A stretch of DNA of 64,000 bases from Streptomyces albus subsp. albus (GCF_000725885.1 NZ_JODR01000005.1:124001-188000), one strand, 5' to 3'. Numbered from the stretch's first letter, positions 24,088 to 33,122 are shown. Numbers and translations are program-made. The notes: generated from the letters alone by a model not told the origin.

Positions 24088-25587
24088 ATGAACCGCACCA
24101 TCCGTTCGCATGACAACTCCCACCGCTCCGGTGCCGGTTCCTCCGGTGCGCCCAGCCGCGGCAGCCGCGGCCGTGCACGAGGGAACGGCCGCAAGGGCGC
24201 CCCGCCGCGTTCGACCACGGTCGGACGGCAGGGGAGTGGCAAGAAGCGGCCCGGTTCGCAGGGCGAGTTCGCCCTGCCGGCCACCACGACGCCAGCGCTG
24301 CCGGCCGTCGAGAGCTTCGCCGAACTGGCCCTGCCCGATCCGCTGGCGGCCACGCTCCGCACCGAGGGCATGACCGTGCCCTTCCCCATCCAGGCGGCGA
24401 CGCTGCCCAACTCGCTGGCCGGCCGCGACGTGCTGGGCCGCGGGCGCACCGGCTCGGGCAAGACACTCGCCTTCGGGCTGGCGCTGCTGGCCCGCACCGC
24501 CGGGCGGCGGGCCGAGCCCCGGCAGCCGCTGGCCCTCGTGCTCGTCCCCACCCGGGAACTCGCCCAGCAGGTCACCGACGCGCTCACCCCGTACGCCCGT
24601 GCGCTGCGGCTGCGGCTGACCTCCGTGGTCGGCGGACTGTCGATCGGCCGTCAGGCGAACGCACTGCGCGGCGGCGTCGAGGTCGTCGTCGCGACACCCG
24701 GCCGGCTCAAGGACCTCCTCGACCGGGGCGACTGCCGGCTCGACCAGGTGGCCGTCACCGTTTTGGACGAGGCCGACCAGATGGCCGACATGGGCTTCAT
24801 GCCCCAGGTGACGCACCTCCTCGACCAGGTGCGCCCGGACGGGCAGCGGCTGCTCTTCTCCGCCACCCTCGACCGGAACGTCAACCTCCTGGTCCGCCGC
24901 TATCTGACCGATCCGGTGGTCCACTCCGTCGATCCGCCCGCCGGTGCCGTCACCACGATGGAACACCACCTGCTGCACGTGCACGGCGACGACAAACAGG
25001 CCACCACCACACGCATCGCCGCCCGCGACGGACGCGTGATCATGTTCCTGGACACCAAGCACGCCGTGGACCGGCTGACCCGCAACCTCCTGGCCGTCGG
25101 GGTGCGTGCCTCGGCCCTCCACGGAGGCAAGTCGCAGGCGCAGCGCAACCGCACCCTCGCCCAGTTCAAGACCGGCCACGCCACCGTCCTGGTGGCCACG
25201 AACGTCGCCGCCCGCGGTATTCACGTCGACAACCTCGATCTGGTCGTCAACGTCGACCCGCCCGGCGACCACAAGGACTACCTCCACCGCGGCGGACGCA
25301 CCGCCCGGGCCGGCGAATCCGGCACCGTCGTCACCCTCGTACTGCCCGATCAGCGCCGCGACGTGGACCGTCTCATGGCCGATGCGGGCATCAGGCCGCA
25401 GATCACCCGGGTCCGCTCGGGCGAGGACGCGCTGCACCGCATCACGGGCGCCCAGGAACCCCCGGGCGTCCCCGTCACCCTCACCGCACCCGCCGCCGAC
25501 CGCCCGGCCGGCACCGGCCCCTCCCGGCGCGGGCGGCGCAGCCGGCCCCGCAGGGGGAACCGGACCGCCACCCGCCGCGCCGCATAG
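24088..25587 (+). CDS. DEAD-box ATP-dependent RNA helicase
   Basis: 499 residues from ATG 24088. All core motifs are present: Q-motif region (PFPIQAATLPNSLAGRD), motif I GRTGSGKT, Ia PTRELAQQ, TPGRL, II DEAD (VLDEADQMADMGF), III SAT, IV-V (VATNVAARGIHV) and VI HRGGRTARAG. N- and C-terminal extensions are Arg/Gly/Ser-rich (first 50 and last 30 residues), typical of RNA-binding tails. It unwinds structured RNA. The neighbour csp gene and the hairpin over its ribosome-binding site suggest cold-dependent translation. Confidence 0.95.
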   Translation: MNRTIRSHDNSHRSGAGSSGAPSRGSRGRARGNGRKGAPPRSTTVGRQGSGKKRPGSQGEFALPATTTPALPAVESFAELALPDPLAATLRTEGMTVPFPIQAATLPNSLAGRDVLGRGRTGSGKTLAFGLALLARTAGRRAEPRQPLALVLVPTRELAQQVTDALTPYARALRLRLTSVVGGLSIGRQANALRGGVEVVVATPGRLKDLLDRGDCRLDQVAVTVLDEADQMADMGFMPQVTHLLDQVRPDGQRLLFSATLDRNVNLLVRRYLTDPVVHSVDPPAGAVTTMEHHLLHVHGDDKQATTTRIAARDGRVIMFLDTKHAVDRLTRNLLAVGVRASALHGGKSQAQRNRTLAQFKTGHATVLVATNVAARGIHVDNLDLVVNVDPPGDHKDYLHRGGRTARAGESGTVVTLVLPDQRRDVDRLMADAGIRPQITRVRSGEDALHRITGAQEPPGVPVTLTAPAADRPAGTGPSRRGRRSRPRRGNRTATRRAA

Positions 25588-25673
25588 CCGCCGCCCGGCA
25601 CCCGGGGCCGAGCGCGCCGCCCGGGCCCCGCAAGCCCGTGCGCCGCGCGGGCCCGCAACGCAGAGGAGACCCT

Positions 25674-26063
25674 TTGACGCCCGCTCCCTCACCGGCGCCC
25701 AGCGCACCCCTGACCGCCCGCGACGCGATGGACGAACCCGGACTCCAGGTCGACGACCACATGCCGGTCGACGTGGCGCTGTCCGTCCTGCGCAGCGCCC
25801 GCGTCCCGCACCTGGTCCTCCAGGACGCGGACGGGCGCTGCTCCGGCCTGGTGACCCGCGAACAGCTCGCCGCCCACCGGGGCGGTACCTGGTACACCGA
25901 CGGCACCCGGCTGCGGGACCTCCCGCTCGACCGGGGACCGTTCACCCTCCCCGCGGCGCGGCTCAGCGACGCTGAAGCCGCCATGAGAGGGCGGACGCTG
26001 GAGGTGTCGCCCATCGTCGACGAGTACGGCTACACCCTGGGCGTCCTCGCCCTCACCTCATGA
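25674..26063 (+). CDS. CBS-domain protein
   Basis: 129 residues from TTG 25674, chosen because AGAGGAG lies six bases upstream. Two CBS-like repeats: LTARDAMDEPGLQVDDHMPVDVAL to HLVLQDADGRCSGLVTREQLAAH, and a weaker one ending SPIVDEYGYTLGVLALTS. CBS pairs bind adenosyl ligands such as AMP or ATP and often sense energy state. It lies 86 bases downstream of the helicase on the same strand and probably belongs to the cold-shock unit. Confidence 0.75.
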   Translation: MTPAPSPAPSAPLTARDAMDEPGLQVDDHMPVDVALSVLRSARVPHLVLQDADGRCSGLVTREQLAAHRGGTWYTDGTRLRDLPLDRGPFTLPAARLSDAEAAMRGRTLEVSPIVDEYGYTLGVLALTS

Positions 26064-26092
26064 GTTCTCCCCTCCGACCCTGCTGAGGCACT

Positions 26093-26398
26093 ATGCGCTG
26101 CGTCATCGCCCATTCCCCCTTCTACCTCTTCAAGAGCGACGTGCTGGCGGCGATGAAGGGCGTCAAGCCCGAACCCGCCTCCGGGGCGACCGTGACGGTC
26201 GGCCGTCGCACCTACCCCGTCAAACAGGTCGGTGAAGCCGTCACCGGACTGGACCGCCGCGACTTCTCCGTCGGTGAGGTGAGCCGGGCGCTGACCCGTC
26301 TCGGTTTCACCTGCCACGACGCCGCGGCAGCGGCATCGGTCCCGCTCACCCCGCTCCAGGAGGCGACGGCCCTGCTGGGCACCGTGCCGCGCCCCTGA
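26093..26398 (+). CDS. small conserved protein of the cold-shock locus (SCO5918-type)
   Basis: 101 residues: MRCVIAHSPFYLFKSDVLAAM, then VTVGRRTYPVKQVGEAVTGL, DRRDFSVGEVSRALTRLGF and SPLQ-like PLTPLQEATALLG at the end. I believe this is the family that Streptomyces annotations call SCO5918, found with csp and DEAD-box genes, but I cannot check. No catalytic motif, membrane segment or signal. Thirty bases after the CBS gene, same strand. Confidence 0.7.
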   Translation: MRCVIAHSPFYLFKSDVLAAMKGVKPEPASGATVTVGRRTYPVKQVGEAVTGLDRRDFSVGEVSRALTRLGFTCHDAAAAASVPLTPLQEATALLGTVPRP

Positions 26399-26430
26399 CG
26401 CCCGGCCCGGAGACCCTGGGGCCCGACCGG

Positions 26431-26457
26431 CTCCGGGGGCTCCGGGGGCTCCGGGGA
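26431..26457. repeat. short tandem repeat, 3 x 9 bp
   Basis: CTCCGGGGG three times in a row (last copy one mismatch) in an intergenic stretch. Probably slippage in GC-rich DNA. Confidence 0.6.
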
Positions 26458-26551
26458 AGGGGCCGTACGGGCGGGGCTGCGCCCCCACACGGGACGGCAC
26501 GGGGCCCCGCCCGTCGCGGTCCGGGCAGGTGGCCGTATAGCATCAGCGGTC

Positions 26552-26926
26552 ATGCCGAACGCTGATGAGCTGCTCGTTGACATCGCCGCCAAGGTGGAGT
26601 CGGAGCACACCAATCAGATGCCCCTCACCGTCGTGGTGCACGGAGCTGTCATCACCGGCCGACTGGCCCCCGAAGCGATGTGGCGCCAGCGGGTCGCCGA
26701 GGTCCTCCGGGACTCGGACCGCCTCGTCCCGTTCGCGGACACCTTCATGGCCGCTCCCGAGGGCTCAGGACCCCAGCAGACAGACCCGCCCGCCTACCTG
26801 CACTTCCACGTGGCCAGGATCCTCCAGGGCCAGGTGGGCATCCCCGAGACCGGCGGGATGTACCGCATCGCCATCAAGGACGTGAGCGCCTGGACGATGG
26901 GCGACCTCAGCTACTCCGACCAGTGA
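26552..26926 (+). CDS. conserved hypothetical protein, possibly GvpU-like
   Basis: 124 residues: LLVDIAAKVESEHTNQMPLTVVVHGAVITGRLAP, then a Trp-rich middle and YLHFHVARILQGQVGIPETGGMYRIAI ending in VSAWTMGDLSYSDQ. The opening beta-rich part (LTVVVHGAVITGRL) resembles proteins annotated as the gas-vesicle accessory GvpU, but no gas-vesicle gene is nearby and I am not certain of the family. Soluble; no signal. Followed by a very strong terminator, so it is a single-gene unit. Confidence 0.65.
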   Translation: MPNADELLVDIAAKVESEHTNQMPLTVVVHGAVITGRLAPEAMWRQRVAEVLRDSDRLVPFADTFMAAPEGSGPQQTDPPAYLHFHVARILQGQVGIPETGGMYRIAIKDVSAWTMGDLSYSDQ

Positions 26927-26967
26927 GCCGTCTCCTCCGCCCCCAGCGGCGGGGGAGTGACGGCGAC

Positions 26968-27001
26968 GGCGCCGGCCCGCGTCCCCACGCGGGCCGGCGC
27001 C
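26968..27001 (+). terminator. very strong terminator hairpin
   Basis: Perfect 15-bp arms (GGCGCCGGCCCGCGT and its complement) with a CCCC tetraloop, 41 bases after the stop at 26926. Confidence 0.88.
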
Positions 27002-27012
27002 ATGCTGCTGAC

Positions 27013-27040
27013 GGGCTGCCGGGCTGCCGGGCTGCCGGGC
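27013..27040. repeat. short tandem repeat, 3.5 x 8 bp
   Basis: GGGCTGCC repeated three and a half times just after the terminator. No evident function. Confidence 0.6.
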
Positions 27041-27149
27041 GCGGCGGCGACGGCCGGTGCGACGACGGTGACGACCAGTGCCGTCTCGCTGAACGAGACG
27101 CCGTCTTCCGTCTATTGACTGACGCCCGCCCTGCCGGAACAGTGCGCCT

Positions 27150-28622
27150 GTGAGCCAGCAAGCAGGACCAGCGAAAACGAACGAGCCGGGGCCGCAGGGC
27201 GGTGGAACACCCGGCGAAAGCGCCCGGGAGACCGTCCTCCCCGAGCCCGGCGGCACGGACGCGAGCAGCACCGGCGTGACCGCGAGTGACGCCGGCACCG
27301 ACGCGGACGACGCCGGCACCGGTGCGGGTGCCGCGCCCGGCGGTGAGCAGAGCGGCAGCCCGGAGAGCATGCGCCGGGTCGCCGTCGCCAGCTTCATCGG
27401 CACGGCCATCGAGTTCTACGACTTCTACGCCTACGGCACCGCCGCAGCCCTCGTCCTCGACAGCGCCTTCTTCCCCAACCTCGCCCCCCTCACCGCCACG
27501 CTGGCGGCCTTCTCCACCTACGCGGTGGCCTTCGTCGCACGCCCGCTCGGCTCGCTGATTTTCGGACACTTCGGTGACCGGGTCGGCCGCAAGTCGGTGC
27601 TGGTGGCATCGCTGCTGCTGATGGGGCTCTCCACCGCGTTCGTCGGGCTGCTGCCCGGCTACGCCACCCTCGGCGTCTGGGCGCCGCTGCTGCTCGTCCT
27701 GCTCCGCTTCCTCCAGGGTATCGGGCTGGGCGGCGAATGGGGCGGTGCCGCGCTGCTGGCCGTGGAGCACGCGCCCGAAAAACGCCGCGGCCTGTTCGCC
27801 GCCTTCCCGCAACTCGGCCCCTCCGTCGGCTTCTTCGCCGCCACCGGCATCTTCTGGGCCCTCTCCGCCGGTCTCGACGACGCGGCGTTCCGCTCCTGGG
27901 GTTGGCGGGTGCCCTTCCTGCTGTCGTTCGCGCTGGTCGCCGTGGGGCTGTTCGTCCGGCTGCGGATCAGCGAGACGCCGGTCTTCCGGCGTGTGATGGC
28001 GGAGCAGGAAGAGAGCAAGGCACCGGCCGTCGAGGTCTTCCGGACCCACTGGCGGGAGACCCTGCTGGGGGCCGGCGGCATGATCGTCGCCTACGGCCTC
28101 TTCTACACCGCCACCACCTACTGTCTGAACTACGCCACCCAAGGGCTCGGCGTGCCACGCAGCACCATGCTCGCCCTGTCGATGGTCGCCTGCCTCTTCC
28201 TCGCCGTCGGCACCTGGTTCGCGGCCACCCGCTCCGACGCACGCGGCCGTCGCCGCCTCGTTCTCACCGGCTGCGGACTCGCCGTCGTCTGGGGGCTGGT
28301 CCTCTTCCCCCTGCTGGACACCGAACGGCCGGTGCTGATCGCCCTCGCCCTGGGCGGCACGCTGTTCTGCATGGGCGTGGTCTACGGGCCCATGGGCGCC
28401 TACCTTCCGGAGCTGTTCAGCGCCCGGGTGCGGTACTCGGGCGCCTCGTTCGCCTACAACCTCGGCGGAGTGCTCGGCGGGGCGGTGGCGCCCCTGGTGG
28501 CCACCGACCTCCAGTCCTCGTACGGTTCGAGCGCGGTGGGCTGGTACGTCTCGGCCATGGCCGTGGTCTCCCTGCTGTGCGTGCTGGCTCTGCCCGAGAC
28601 GCGGTCGCGCGAACTCGGCTGA
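27150..28622 (+). CDS. MFS transporter, metabolite:H+ symporter (MHS) family
   Basis: 490 residues from GTG. The first 72 residues are a Gly/Asp/Thr-rich disordered tail; then 12 membrane helices begin at MRRVAVASFIGTAIEFYDFYAYG, the hallmark start of MHS carriers (ShiA, ProP, KgtP). Motif A is GHFGDRVGRKSVL and RFLQGIGLGGEWGGAALL in helix 4-5 is family-specific. Substrates of this family are shikimate, proline/betaine, citrate, ketoglutarate and similar; none can be chosen here. Single-gene unit. Confidence 0.9.
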   Translation: MSQQAGPAKTNEPGPQGGGTPGESARETVLPEPGGTDASSTGVTASDAGTDADDAGTGAGAAPGGEQSGSPESMRRVAVASFIGTAIEFYDFYAYGTAAALVLDSAFFPNLAPLTATLAAFSTYAVAFVARPLGSLIFGHFGDRVGRKSVLVASLLLMGLSTAFVGLLPGYATLGVWAPLLLVLLRFLQGIGLGGEWGGAALLAVEHAPEKRRGLFAAFPQLGPSVGFFAATGIFWALSAGLDDAAFRSWGWRVPFLLSFALVAVGLFVRLRISETPVFRRVMAEQEESKAPAVEVFRTHWRETLLGAGGMIVAYGLFYTATTYCLNYATQGLGVPRSTMLALSMVACLFLAVGTWFAATRSDARGRRRLVLTGCGLAVVWGLVLFPLLDTERPVLIALALGGTLFCMGVVYGPMGAYLPELFSARVRYSGASFAYNLGGVLGGAVAPLVATDLQSSYGSSAVGWYVSAMAVVSLLCVLALPETRSRELG

Positions 28623-29152
28623 GGGGGCGTGAGGGGGCGTTCCGGAGGCAGGAAGCCGGACGGTGGGTGGGGCGGCCGGATTTCGCCTTTCCGGAAGAAG
28701 ACCGTCCCCTCTCCCTCCTCCTTCGGAAATATTTTCGCTGTAAGCTGCCAACTCTCCGGCCCCTCCTTCCACTTCGACTTCGCCAGGCGGCAGGCGTATG
28801 AGTGAGCTCCCGAGACAGCGGGCGGATCGCGCACGTCCGGCCCCCGTTGGGGGGACAGCCGGTGCGTCGGACCCTGCTCGGGACGCCGCGCCGCCTGCCA
28901 CGTCCGTGGTCCTGCCGCCGGAAGCGGCAGGCCCGCGGACGTACTTGTTCTCCGTGCGGAGTGGAGCCGGCGCGTGAGACGCCCGGCCCGCGGCCCGGCT
29001 CGGTGGCGGTGCGGAGGTCCGAGCACACCCCGGCAGCGGGGCAGGCCCGCCGCTCCAGAACTCCGACGGCCAGGGCTGTCCGCTGTCCCGTCCGCCCCGC
29101 CGCGCAGCGGCCGGCCGACGACTGCCCGATCGCAGCTTCGAACGGAGAGAAC
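28623..29152. other. 530-bp stretch upstream of the lectin gene
   Basis: Holds a clear drop in GC content at about 28725-28790 (GGAAATATTTTCGCTG), a good candidate for a promoter, and one short open frame at 28798 that is listed separately. The remainder shows no hairpin or repeat that I can support. Confidence 0.45.
28798..28977 (+). CDS. possible short ORF upstream of the lectin gene
   Basis: 59 residues from ATG 28798, just after the AT-rich patch: MSELPRQRADRARPAPVGG through TYLFSVRSGAGA. Third-position GC is only about 75%, low for this genome but not far from the lectin gene itself. Ribosome-binding site is weak (GGCAGG). It may be a leader ORF, a remnant, or noise. Confidence 0.3.
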   Translation: MSELPRQRADRARPAPVGGTAGASDPARDAAPPATSVVLPPEAAGPRTYLFSVRSGAGA

Positions 29153-30751
29153 ATGCCTCGTCACGAGGAAAACGCGGGCCCTGTAGCCCCCGCCGTGCGT
29201 CGCGCTGTCACCGCGCCCCGGGTCGCCGGAGACCTGGAGGCTCTGCGGCCGAGGCCGACCCGGCCGGTCCCGGCCGCTCCTGTCGCACCGGCCACCTCCG
29301 CCGTTCCGGCCGTGCAGCCGGAGGAGACGGAAGCGCGGCGGGAGCCGCGGGAGCCGGGCGCGTCCGGGGCCGACAACGGGGGAGGGGAGGCAGAGGTTTC
29401 CCGCGTCTCTCCGCGGGCCGCCACCGTAGCCGCCGCCCCGGCGCCGACCGCGACTGCCGCCCCTGCGCCGACCGCGACTGCCGCCCCGGCGCCGGCCACG
29501 GCCGCCACTCCTGTGCCCGCCGCCGACTCCGCCCTCTCCGGGCGGGGGAGAACCGGGCTCGGCAGTGTTGCGGTGGCGGGAGCGGGAGGCAATCCGCCGG
29601 CCCGGTCGGGTGCTGCGCAGGGCGTCGGGGAGCAGCCTCCCTCGGGCCGTCCCTCCAAGGCGCTGCTCGCCGGCGCGGGGATCGCGGGGGCGCTCATGAT
29701 CGCGGTCCCGTTCCTCGTCATGGGGACGCACGACGACGACCGGGAGAAGGAGGTTTCCGAGACCGCGTCAGGCGTGACGATGCCGAAGGAGAGCGAGCAC
29801 CACAACCCGGGGACCTACGTCCCCGAGATACCGGTGCCCTCCCCAGGTGACGGCAAGGGCTCCGGAGGCCCGGACGCATCCGGGTCCGAGCGGGGTGACA
29901 AGGGCGGGTCCCGTGAGGACGCGGTCGTCGGGGATTCGGTGCCTTCCTCGGACGGCGCCGACAAGGGGGCCGGCAGGGCGGACACCCCGGCAGCGGACTC
30001 GTCCGCAGCGCAGCAGGACGAGGACGGCGGCACCGGCGAGAACGGCGGCACCGGCGAGGACGGCGGGTCCGGCGAAGACGGTGCGGTCGTCGGGGAATCC
30101 GTCTCGTCCTCCGACAGCGACGAGAAGAAGTCCCGGAGCGCGGACGCCCCGGCGTCGGAGAGGAACGAGGACGGCGGGGCCGGTGAGGGCGCGCCCGTGC
30201 AGAAGATGAGCGTCCCCGAGGGCACCGAGGTCAAGAAGAGGGCCACCCCTCGGAAGCTGCTGGTGGCGGCGGACCCGTCGAACTCCAAGCACGTGATGCT
30301 GCGGAACGTGCTGACCGGTCTGTGCGCGGATGTGCCCGGCTACGGCAAGGGCCAGGCCGGCGGCCCCGTCAACCAGTTCGACTGCGAGAAGTCCGCGGGC
30401 GACAACCAGGTCTGGGACTTCGAGGTGAGCAACAAGGGAGGCGGACCCGGCGGCGCCAACCTCTTCGTCATCAAGAACGAGAAGGACGGCCTGTGCATGG
30501 ACGCGGCCGGCAAGGGCGACGCTCCGGGCCCCACGGCCGTCACGGAGGGGAACTGCGACGCGACGAACGCGGACAACCAGCTGTGGTGGCTCGACGGCCA
30601 GGGCGACGGGACGTACTGGATCCGCAACGCCAAGAGCAGCGACCGGTGTCTGGACGTGTGGGGCGAGACCTTCGGCAGCGGCGGGCGTGACGCGCACCTG
30701 GGGCTGGCGGACTGCAACCCCGAGGACGACCACGCGTGGAAGCTCGACTGA
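29153..30751 (+). CDS. membrane-anchored ricin-type lectin protein
   Basis: 532 residues from ATG 29153 (GGAGAG upstream). Residues 1-168 are an Ala/Pro/Arg-rich cytoplasmic part with three near copies of AAPAPTAT around 93-116. One membrane helix follows at 170-190 (LLAGAGIAGALMIAVPFLVM). Next is an acidic, Gly/Ser/Asp-rich linker at 192-365, and last a ricin-type beta-trefoil at about 378-532 with three repeats (MLRNVLTGLCADVPG, IKNEKDGLCMDAAGKG, IRNAKSSDRCLDVWG) and QVW/QLW/AW ends. The lectin should face outside and bind sugar. The linker holds a duplicated module of about 35 residues (255-291 and 308-343). Ligand unknown. Confidence 0.82.
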   Translation: MPRHEENAGPVAPAVRRAVTAPRVAGDLEALRPRPTRPVPAAPVAPATSAVPAVQPEETEARREPREPGASGADNGGGEAEVSRVSPRAATVAAAPAPTATAAPAPTATAAPAPATAATPVPAADSALSGRGRTGLGSVAVAGAGGNPPARSGAAQGVGEQPPSGRPSKALLAGAGIAGALMIAVPFLVMGTHDDDREKEVSETASGVTMPKESEHHNPGTYVPEIPVPSPGDGKGSGGPDASGSERGDKGGSREDAVVGDSVPSSDGADKGAGRADTPAADSSAAQQDEDGGTGENGGTGEDGGSGEDGAVVGESVSSSDSDEKKSRSADAPASERNEDGGAGEGAPVQKMSVPEGTEVKKRATPRKLLVAADPSNSKHVMLRNVLTGLCADVPGYGKGQAGGPVNQFDCEKSAGDNQVWDFEVSNKGGGPGGANLFVIKNEKDGLCMDAAGKGDAPGPTAVTEGNCDATNADNQLWWLDGQGDGTYWIRNAKSSDRCLDVWGETFGSGGRDAHLGLADCNPEDDHAWKLD

Positions 30752-31063
30752 CCGAGGAGAGGACCTGACAGGCTCCGACCGCCGCGGACCGCTCAGCCGT
30801 CCGGCGGTACCGTCGGCACGGCCGCTATGGCCGGTGTGGCCGCTATGGCCGCTGTGGCCGGTGCCGAAGGTGCCGCCGGAGGGCTGATGTTCCGGGCATT
30901 CCGAGTGTTCGGGTGGTCAAGTGTCCGAGTGCCCGGCTGCCCGGATGCTCCGGGACGGCTGACCGGCGGCCGTACGTGACGTGGGACGCGGGCGGGGACC
31001 GGCGGCCGACGGGAACATTCGGGCGGGCCGCCTCGTTGCGTGGGGGCCTGGCCGTTCCGTCCC
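30752..31063. other. 312-bp intergenic stretch with a short tandem repeat
   Basis: Between the lectin and DUF5701 genes. Apart from the 18-bp repeat listed separately I find no hairpin, promoter or coding frame with support. Confidence 0.4.
30820..30855. repeat. tandem repeat, 2 x 18 bp
   Basis: GGCCGCTATGGCCGGTGT and a second copy with one base changed, followed by a partial third. Intergenic. Confidence 0.65.
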
Positions 31064-31795
31064 ATGGGAGCAACGTTGCCCGACACCACTTCCACCACAT
31101 CCACCACCTCCGTCCCCTCCGCCGTGCCCGCCGTGACCGCCGTTCCCGCTCTTCCGGCGCTGAGCACGCAGGCCGAGCGGCTGATCGAGCTGGGGGTGCA
31201 TGAGATCGCGGGGCTGCCCGCCGCCGAGCTGCGTGCCTTCGCCGACGCCGCGGGGGACCCGGCCGGCGACGAGGACGGCGGCGTCCTGCTCGCCGTCCAC
31301 CCCGACAGGGCGCCGGCCTCCGCCCTCGCCCCGCTGCTCCGCCGCGACGGCAAGCCCGGCTTCGTCGTCACCGACATGCTCGACGTCGACGAGTTCGCCC
31401 CGCTCGAATCGGTCGCGGTGCCCGACTCGCCGCTCCACCTCATCACCGGCGTCGACCGCGGCGACCGGATGGCCAACTGGAGCCCGGACGAAGCCCTGCC
31501 CGCCCTCACCGCGGAAGCGCGCACCCCGTTGCTGCTCACCGAGGGCATCCACTGGGTGCTCCAGCAGCCCGCGGCCCTGGAGCGCAACCGCTGCTTCATG
31601 ACCATTGGTTCGCGGCTGCGCAAGCCCGACGGCACGCTGGACTCCCGCACGCCCGCCCTCTGGATCAGCAACGGCACGGGGCGGGACGGCCGTGAGCGCC
31701 GCAAAGCCCCCAAGGTGGGCTGGTGCTGGGCGGGCAACCGGCACACCTGGCTGGGCTTCGCCTCGGCGACGGGACGCCGCCCCGGCACCCTCTGA
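31064..31795 (+). CDS. DUF5701 family protein
   Basis: 243 residues from ATG 31064; TTG 31076 with GGGAG close upstream is also possible. After a Thr/Ser/Val-rich start comes the conserved body: QAERLIELGVHEIAG, GFVVTDMLDVDEF, PLHLITGVDRGDRM, LTEGIHWVLQQP, and KVGWCWAGNRHTWLGFASA at the end. I place it in DUF5701, a widespread actinobacterial family with no known role. It has no signal or membrane segment. It stands alone, convergent with the LLM flavoprotein gene. Confidence 0.75.
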   Translation: MGATLPDTTSTTSTTSVPSAVPAVTAVPALPALSTQAERLIELGVHEIAGLPAAELRAFADAAGDPAGDEDGGVLLAVHPDRAPASALAPLLRRDGKPGFVVTDMLDVDEFAPLESVAVPDSPLHLITGVDRGDRMANWSPDEALPALTAEARTPLLLTEGIHWVLQQPAALERNRCFMTIGSRLRKPDGTLDSRTPALWISNGTGRDGRERRKAPKVGWCWAGNRHTWLGFASATGRRPGTL

Positions 31796-31890
31796 GGGGC
31801 CCGGGGGCGGGCGGGGCACCGGCGGCGGACCCTGGAGACGGGGCTCTGCGTCGGGCCTCGCCCCGCCCCGCCCGGCGTGGGACGGTTTTG

Positions 31891-32922
31891 CTAGGCGGGG
31901 CCCGCGGTTTCCTGGGCGGGCTCCGCGGTTTTCCGGAGGGGGTGCGCTGCGGAGCCGGAGTGCTGCCGTACGAGTTCGTAGGAGCGCACGCGGTCGCGGA
32001 AGTCGTAGACCGGTGTGGTGAGCATGAGTTCGTCCGCTCCGGTCGCGCTTGCCAGGCGGCCCAGCCGGTCGACGACGGTCTCCGGCGTGCCGACGGCTTG
32101 CTGGGCGCGGAAGCCGGCCAGTGCCCTCTCCTCCTCCGGTGTGAAGGAGTGGGCCGCCGCCTCGGCGGGCGTCGGGAAGGCGGTCTCACTCAGCCCCTTG
32201 AGCAGCCCCGCCTTGACCACGTTCATCGGTCCGGCGTGCCATACGGCTTCCTCCTCCGTCTCGGCGCACACCGTCTCCACGCACACCAGCACCCGGGGGC
32301 GCTCGCACCAACGGGACGGAGTGAACGCTTCCCGGTAACGCTCCACCGTCGCAGGGGTGTTGTCCGGGCGGATGTGGTGGGCGACGGCCATCGGCAGGCC
32401 CAGTTGCGCGGCGAGCGTCACCCCCGCGGGGCTGGAGGCCAGCAGCCACGGCTCCGGCAGGAAACCGAGTGCGACTTCCTCGACGAGGAAGGACAAGGTG
32501 GCGGCCACGTCGTCCCGGTAACCGGTCTCCGTCGTCGGCTCGCCCCCACGGCGCAGCGCCCGGGCGATGTCCTCGTCGAGGGTGCCGGGGCCGCGCCCGA
32601 TGCCGAGATCCACCCGGTCCGGGTGGAGCGCCGCCAGGGTGCCGAACTGCTCGGCGAGGATGAGGGGGGAGTGGTTGGGGGCCAGCACCCCGCCCGAGCC
32701 GAGGCGGATCGCGGAGGTCGAGGCGGCGGCGTGCGCGATTAGGACGACCGGGGGGAAGGCGCCGATCGCGGGGGAGTGGTGGTGCTCGGCGTACCAGATC
32801 CGGTGATAGCCCAGCCGTTCGAGTTCCTGTGCGAAGGGCACTGTGTCCCGGAGCGTGTCCACGGCCCGGGTGCCTGTCTGGACCATGGCGACTTCGAGCG
32901 CCGAGAGAGGTACGTCGATCAT
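31891..32922 (-). CDS. LLM-class flavin-dependent oxidoreductase
   Basis: 343 residues of the luciferase-like monooxygenase superfamily, group 1: PFAQELERLGYHRIWYAEHHH, IRLGSGGVLAPNHSPLILAEQF, RVDLGIGRGPG and VVDRLGRLASATGADELMLTTP. These place it with the FMN- or F420-using TIM-barrel enzymes often labelled alkanal-monooxygenase-like. Substrate cannot be read from sequence. It stands alone on the minus strand with its start 249 bases from the chitinase start. Confidence 0.9.
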   Translation of the reverse strand: MIDVPLSALEVAMVQTGTRAVDTLRDTVPFAQELERLGYHRIWYAEHHHSPAIGAFPPVVLIAHAAASTSAIRLGSGGVLAPNHSPLILAEQFGTLAALHPDRVDLGIGRGPGTLDEDIARALRRGGEPTTETGYRDDVAATLSFLVEEVALGFLPEPWLLASSPAGVTLAAQLGLPMAVAHHIRPDNTPATVERYREAFTPSRWCERPRVLVCVETVCAETEEEAVWHAGPMNVVKAGLLKGLSETAFPTPAEAAAHSFTPEEERALAGFRAQQAVGTPETVVDRLGRLASATGADELMLTTPVYDFRDRVRSYELVRQHSGSAAHPLRKTAEPAQETAGPA

Positions 32923-33092
32923 GGCGTCAGCATAGGCTCACAAGTTCGATGCTGCGGGCCGTTGTTGATGCCGAGCGGGTGGACGGTGCCGCTCCGCTCC
33001 ACGGTCGGCTGCCGGGCGTCAAGTGTTCAACCTGCCCTGCATGTACGGACGTTCGCGCGGGGGCGCGGGCTCAGTCCGCAGGCCGGTCTCTC

Positions 33093-33122
33093 TGGTATAG
33101 ACCCTTGACTTGGTACAGACCA
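33093..33122 (+). promoter_or_regulatory. chitinase promoter direct repeats (DasR-type sites)
   Basis: TGGTATAGACC (33093-33103) and TGGTACAGACCA (33111-33122), 18 bp apart, flank a possible -35 TTGACT (33105-33110). Such TGGTnTAGACC direct repeats are the known hallmark of Streptomyces chitinase promoters and match the DasR binding motif, so the gene should be induced by chitin breakdown products. Confidence 0.8.

Noticed and set aside
26552..26926. A gas-vesicle gene cluster suggested by the GvpU-like protein
   Set aside because: No gvpA, gvpF, gvpK or similar gene lies in the window, and the single family guess is uncertain.
26431..30855. Three short tandem repeats considered as CRISPR or minisatellite arrays
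   Set aside because: Only 2-4 perfect units of 8-18 bp with no spacers; ordinary slippage in GC-rich intergenic DNA.
31808..31874. Hairpin (CGGGCGGGGC and complement) between the DUF5701 and LLM genes
   Set aside because: Ten-bp arms but a loop of nearly 50 nt in extremely GC-rich DNA; not strong enough to call a terminator.
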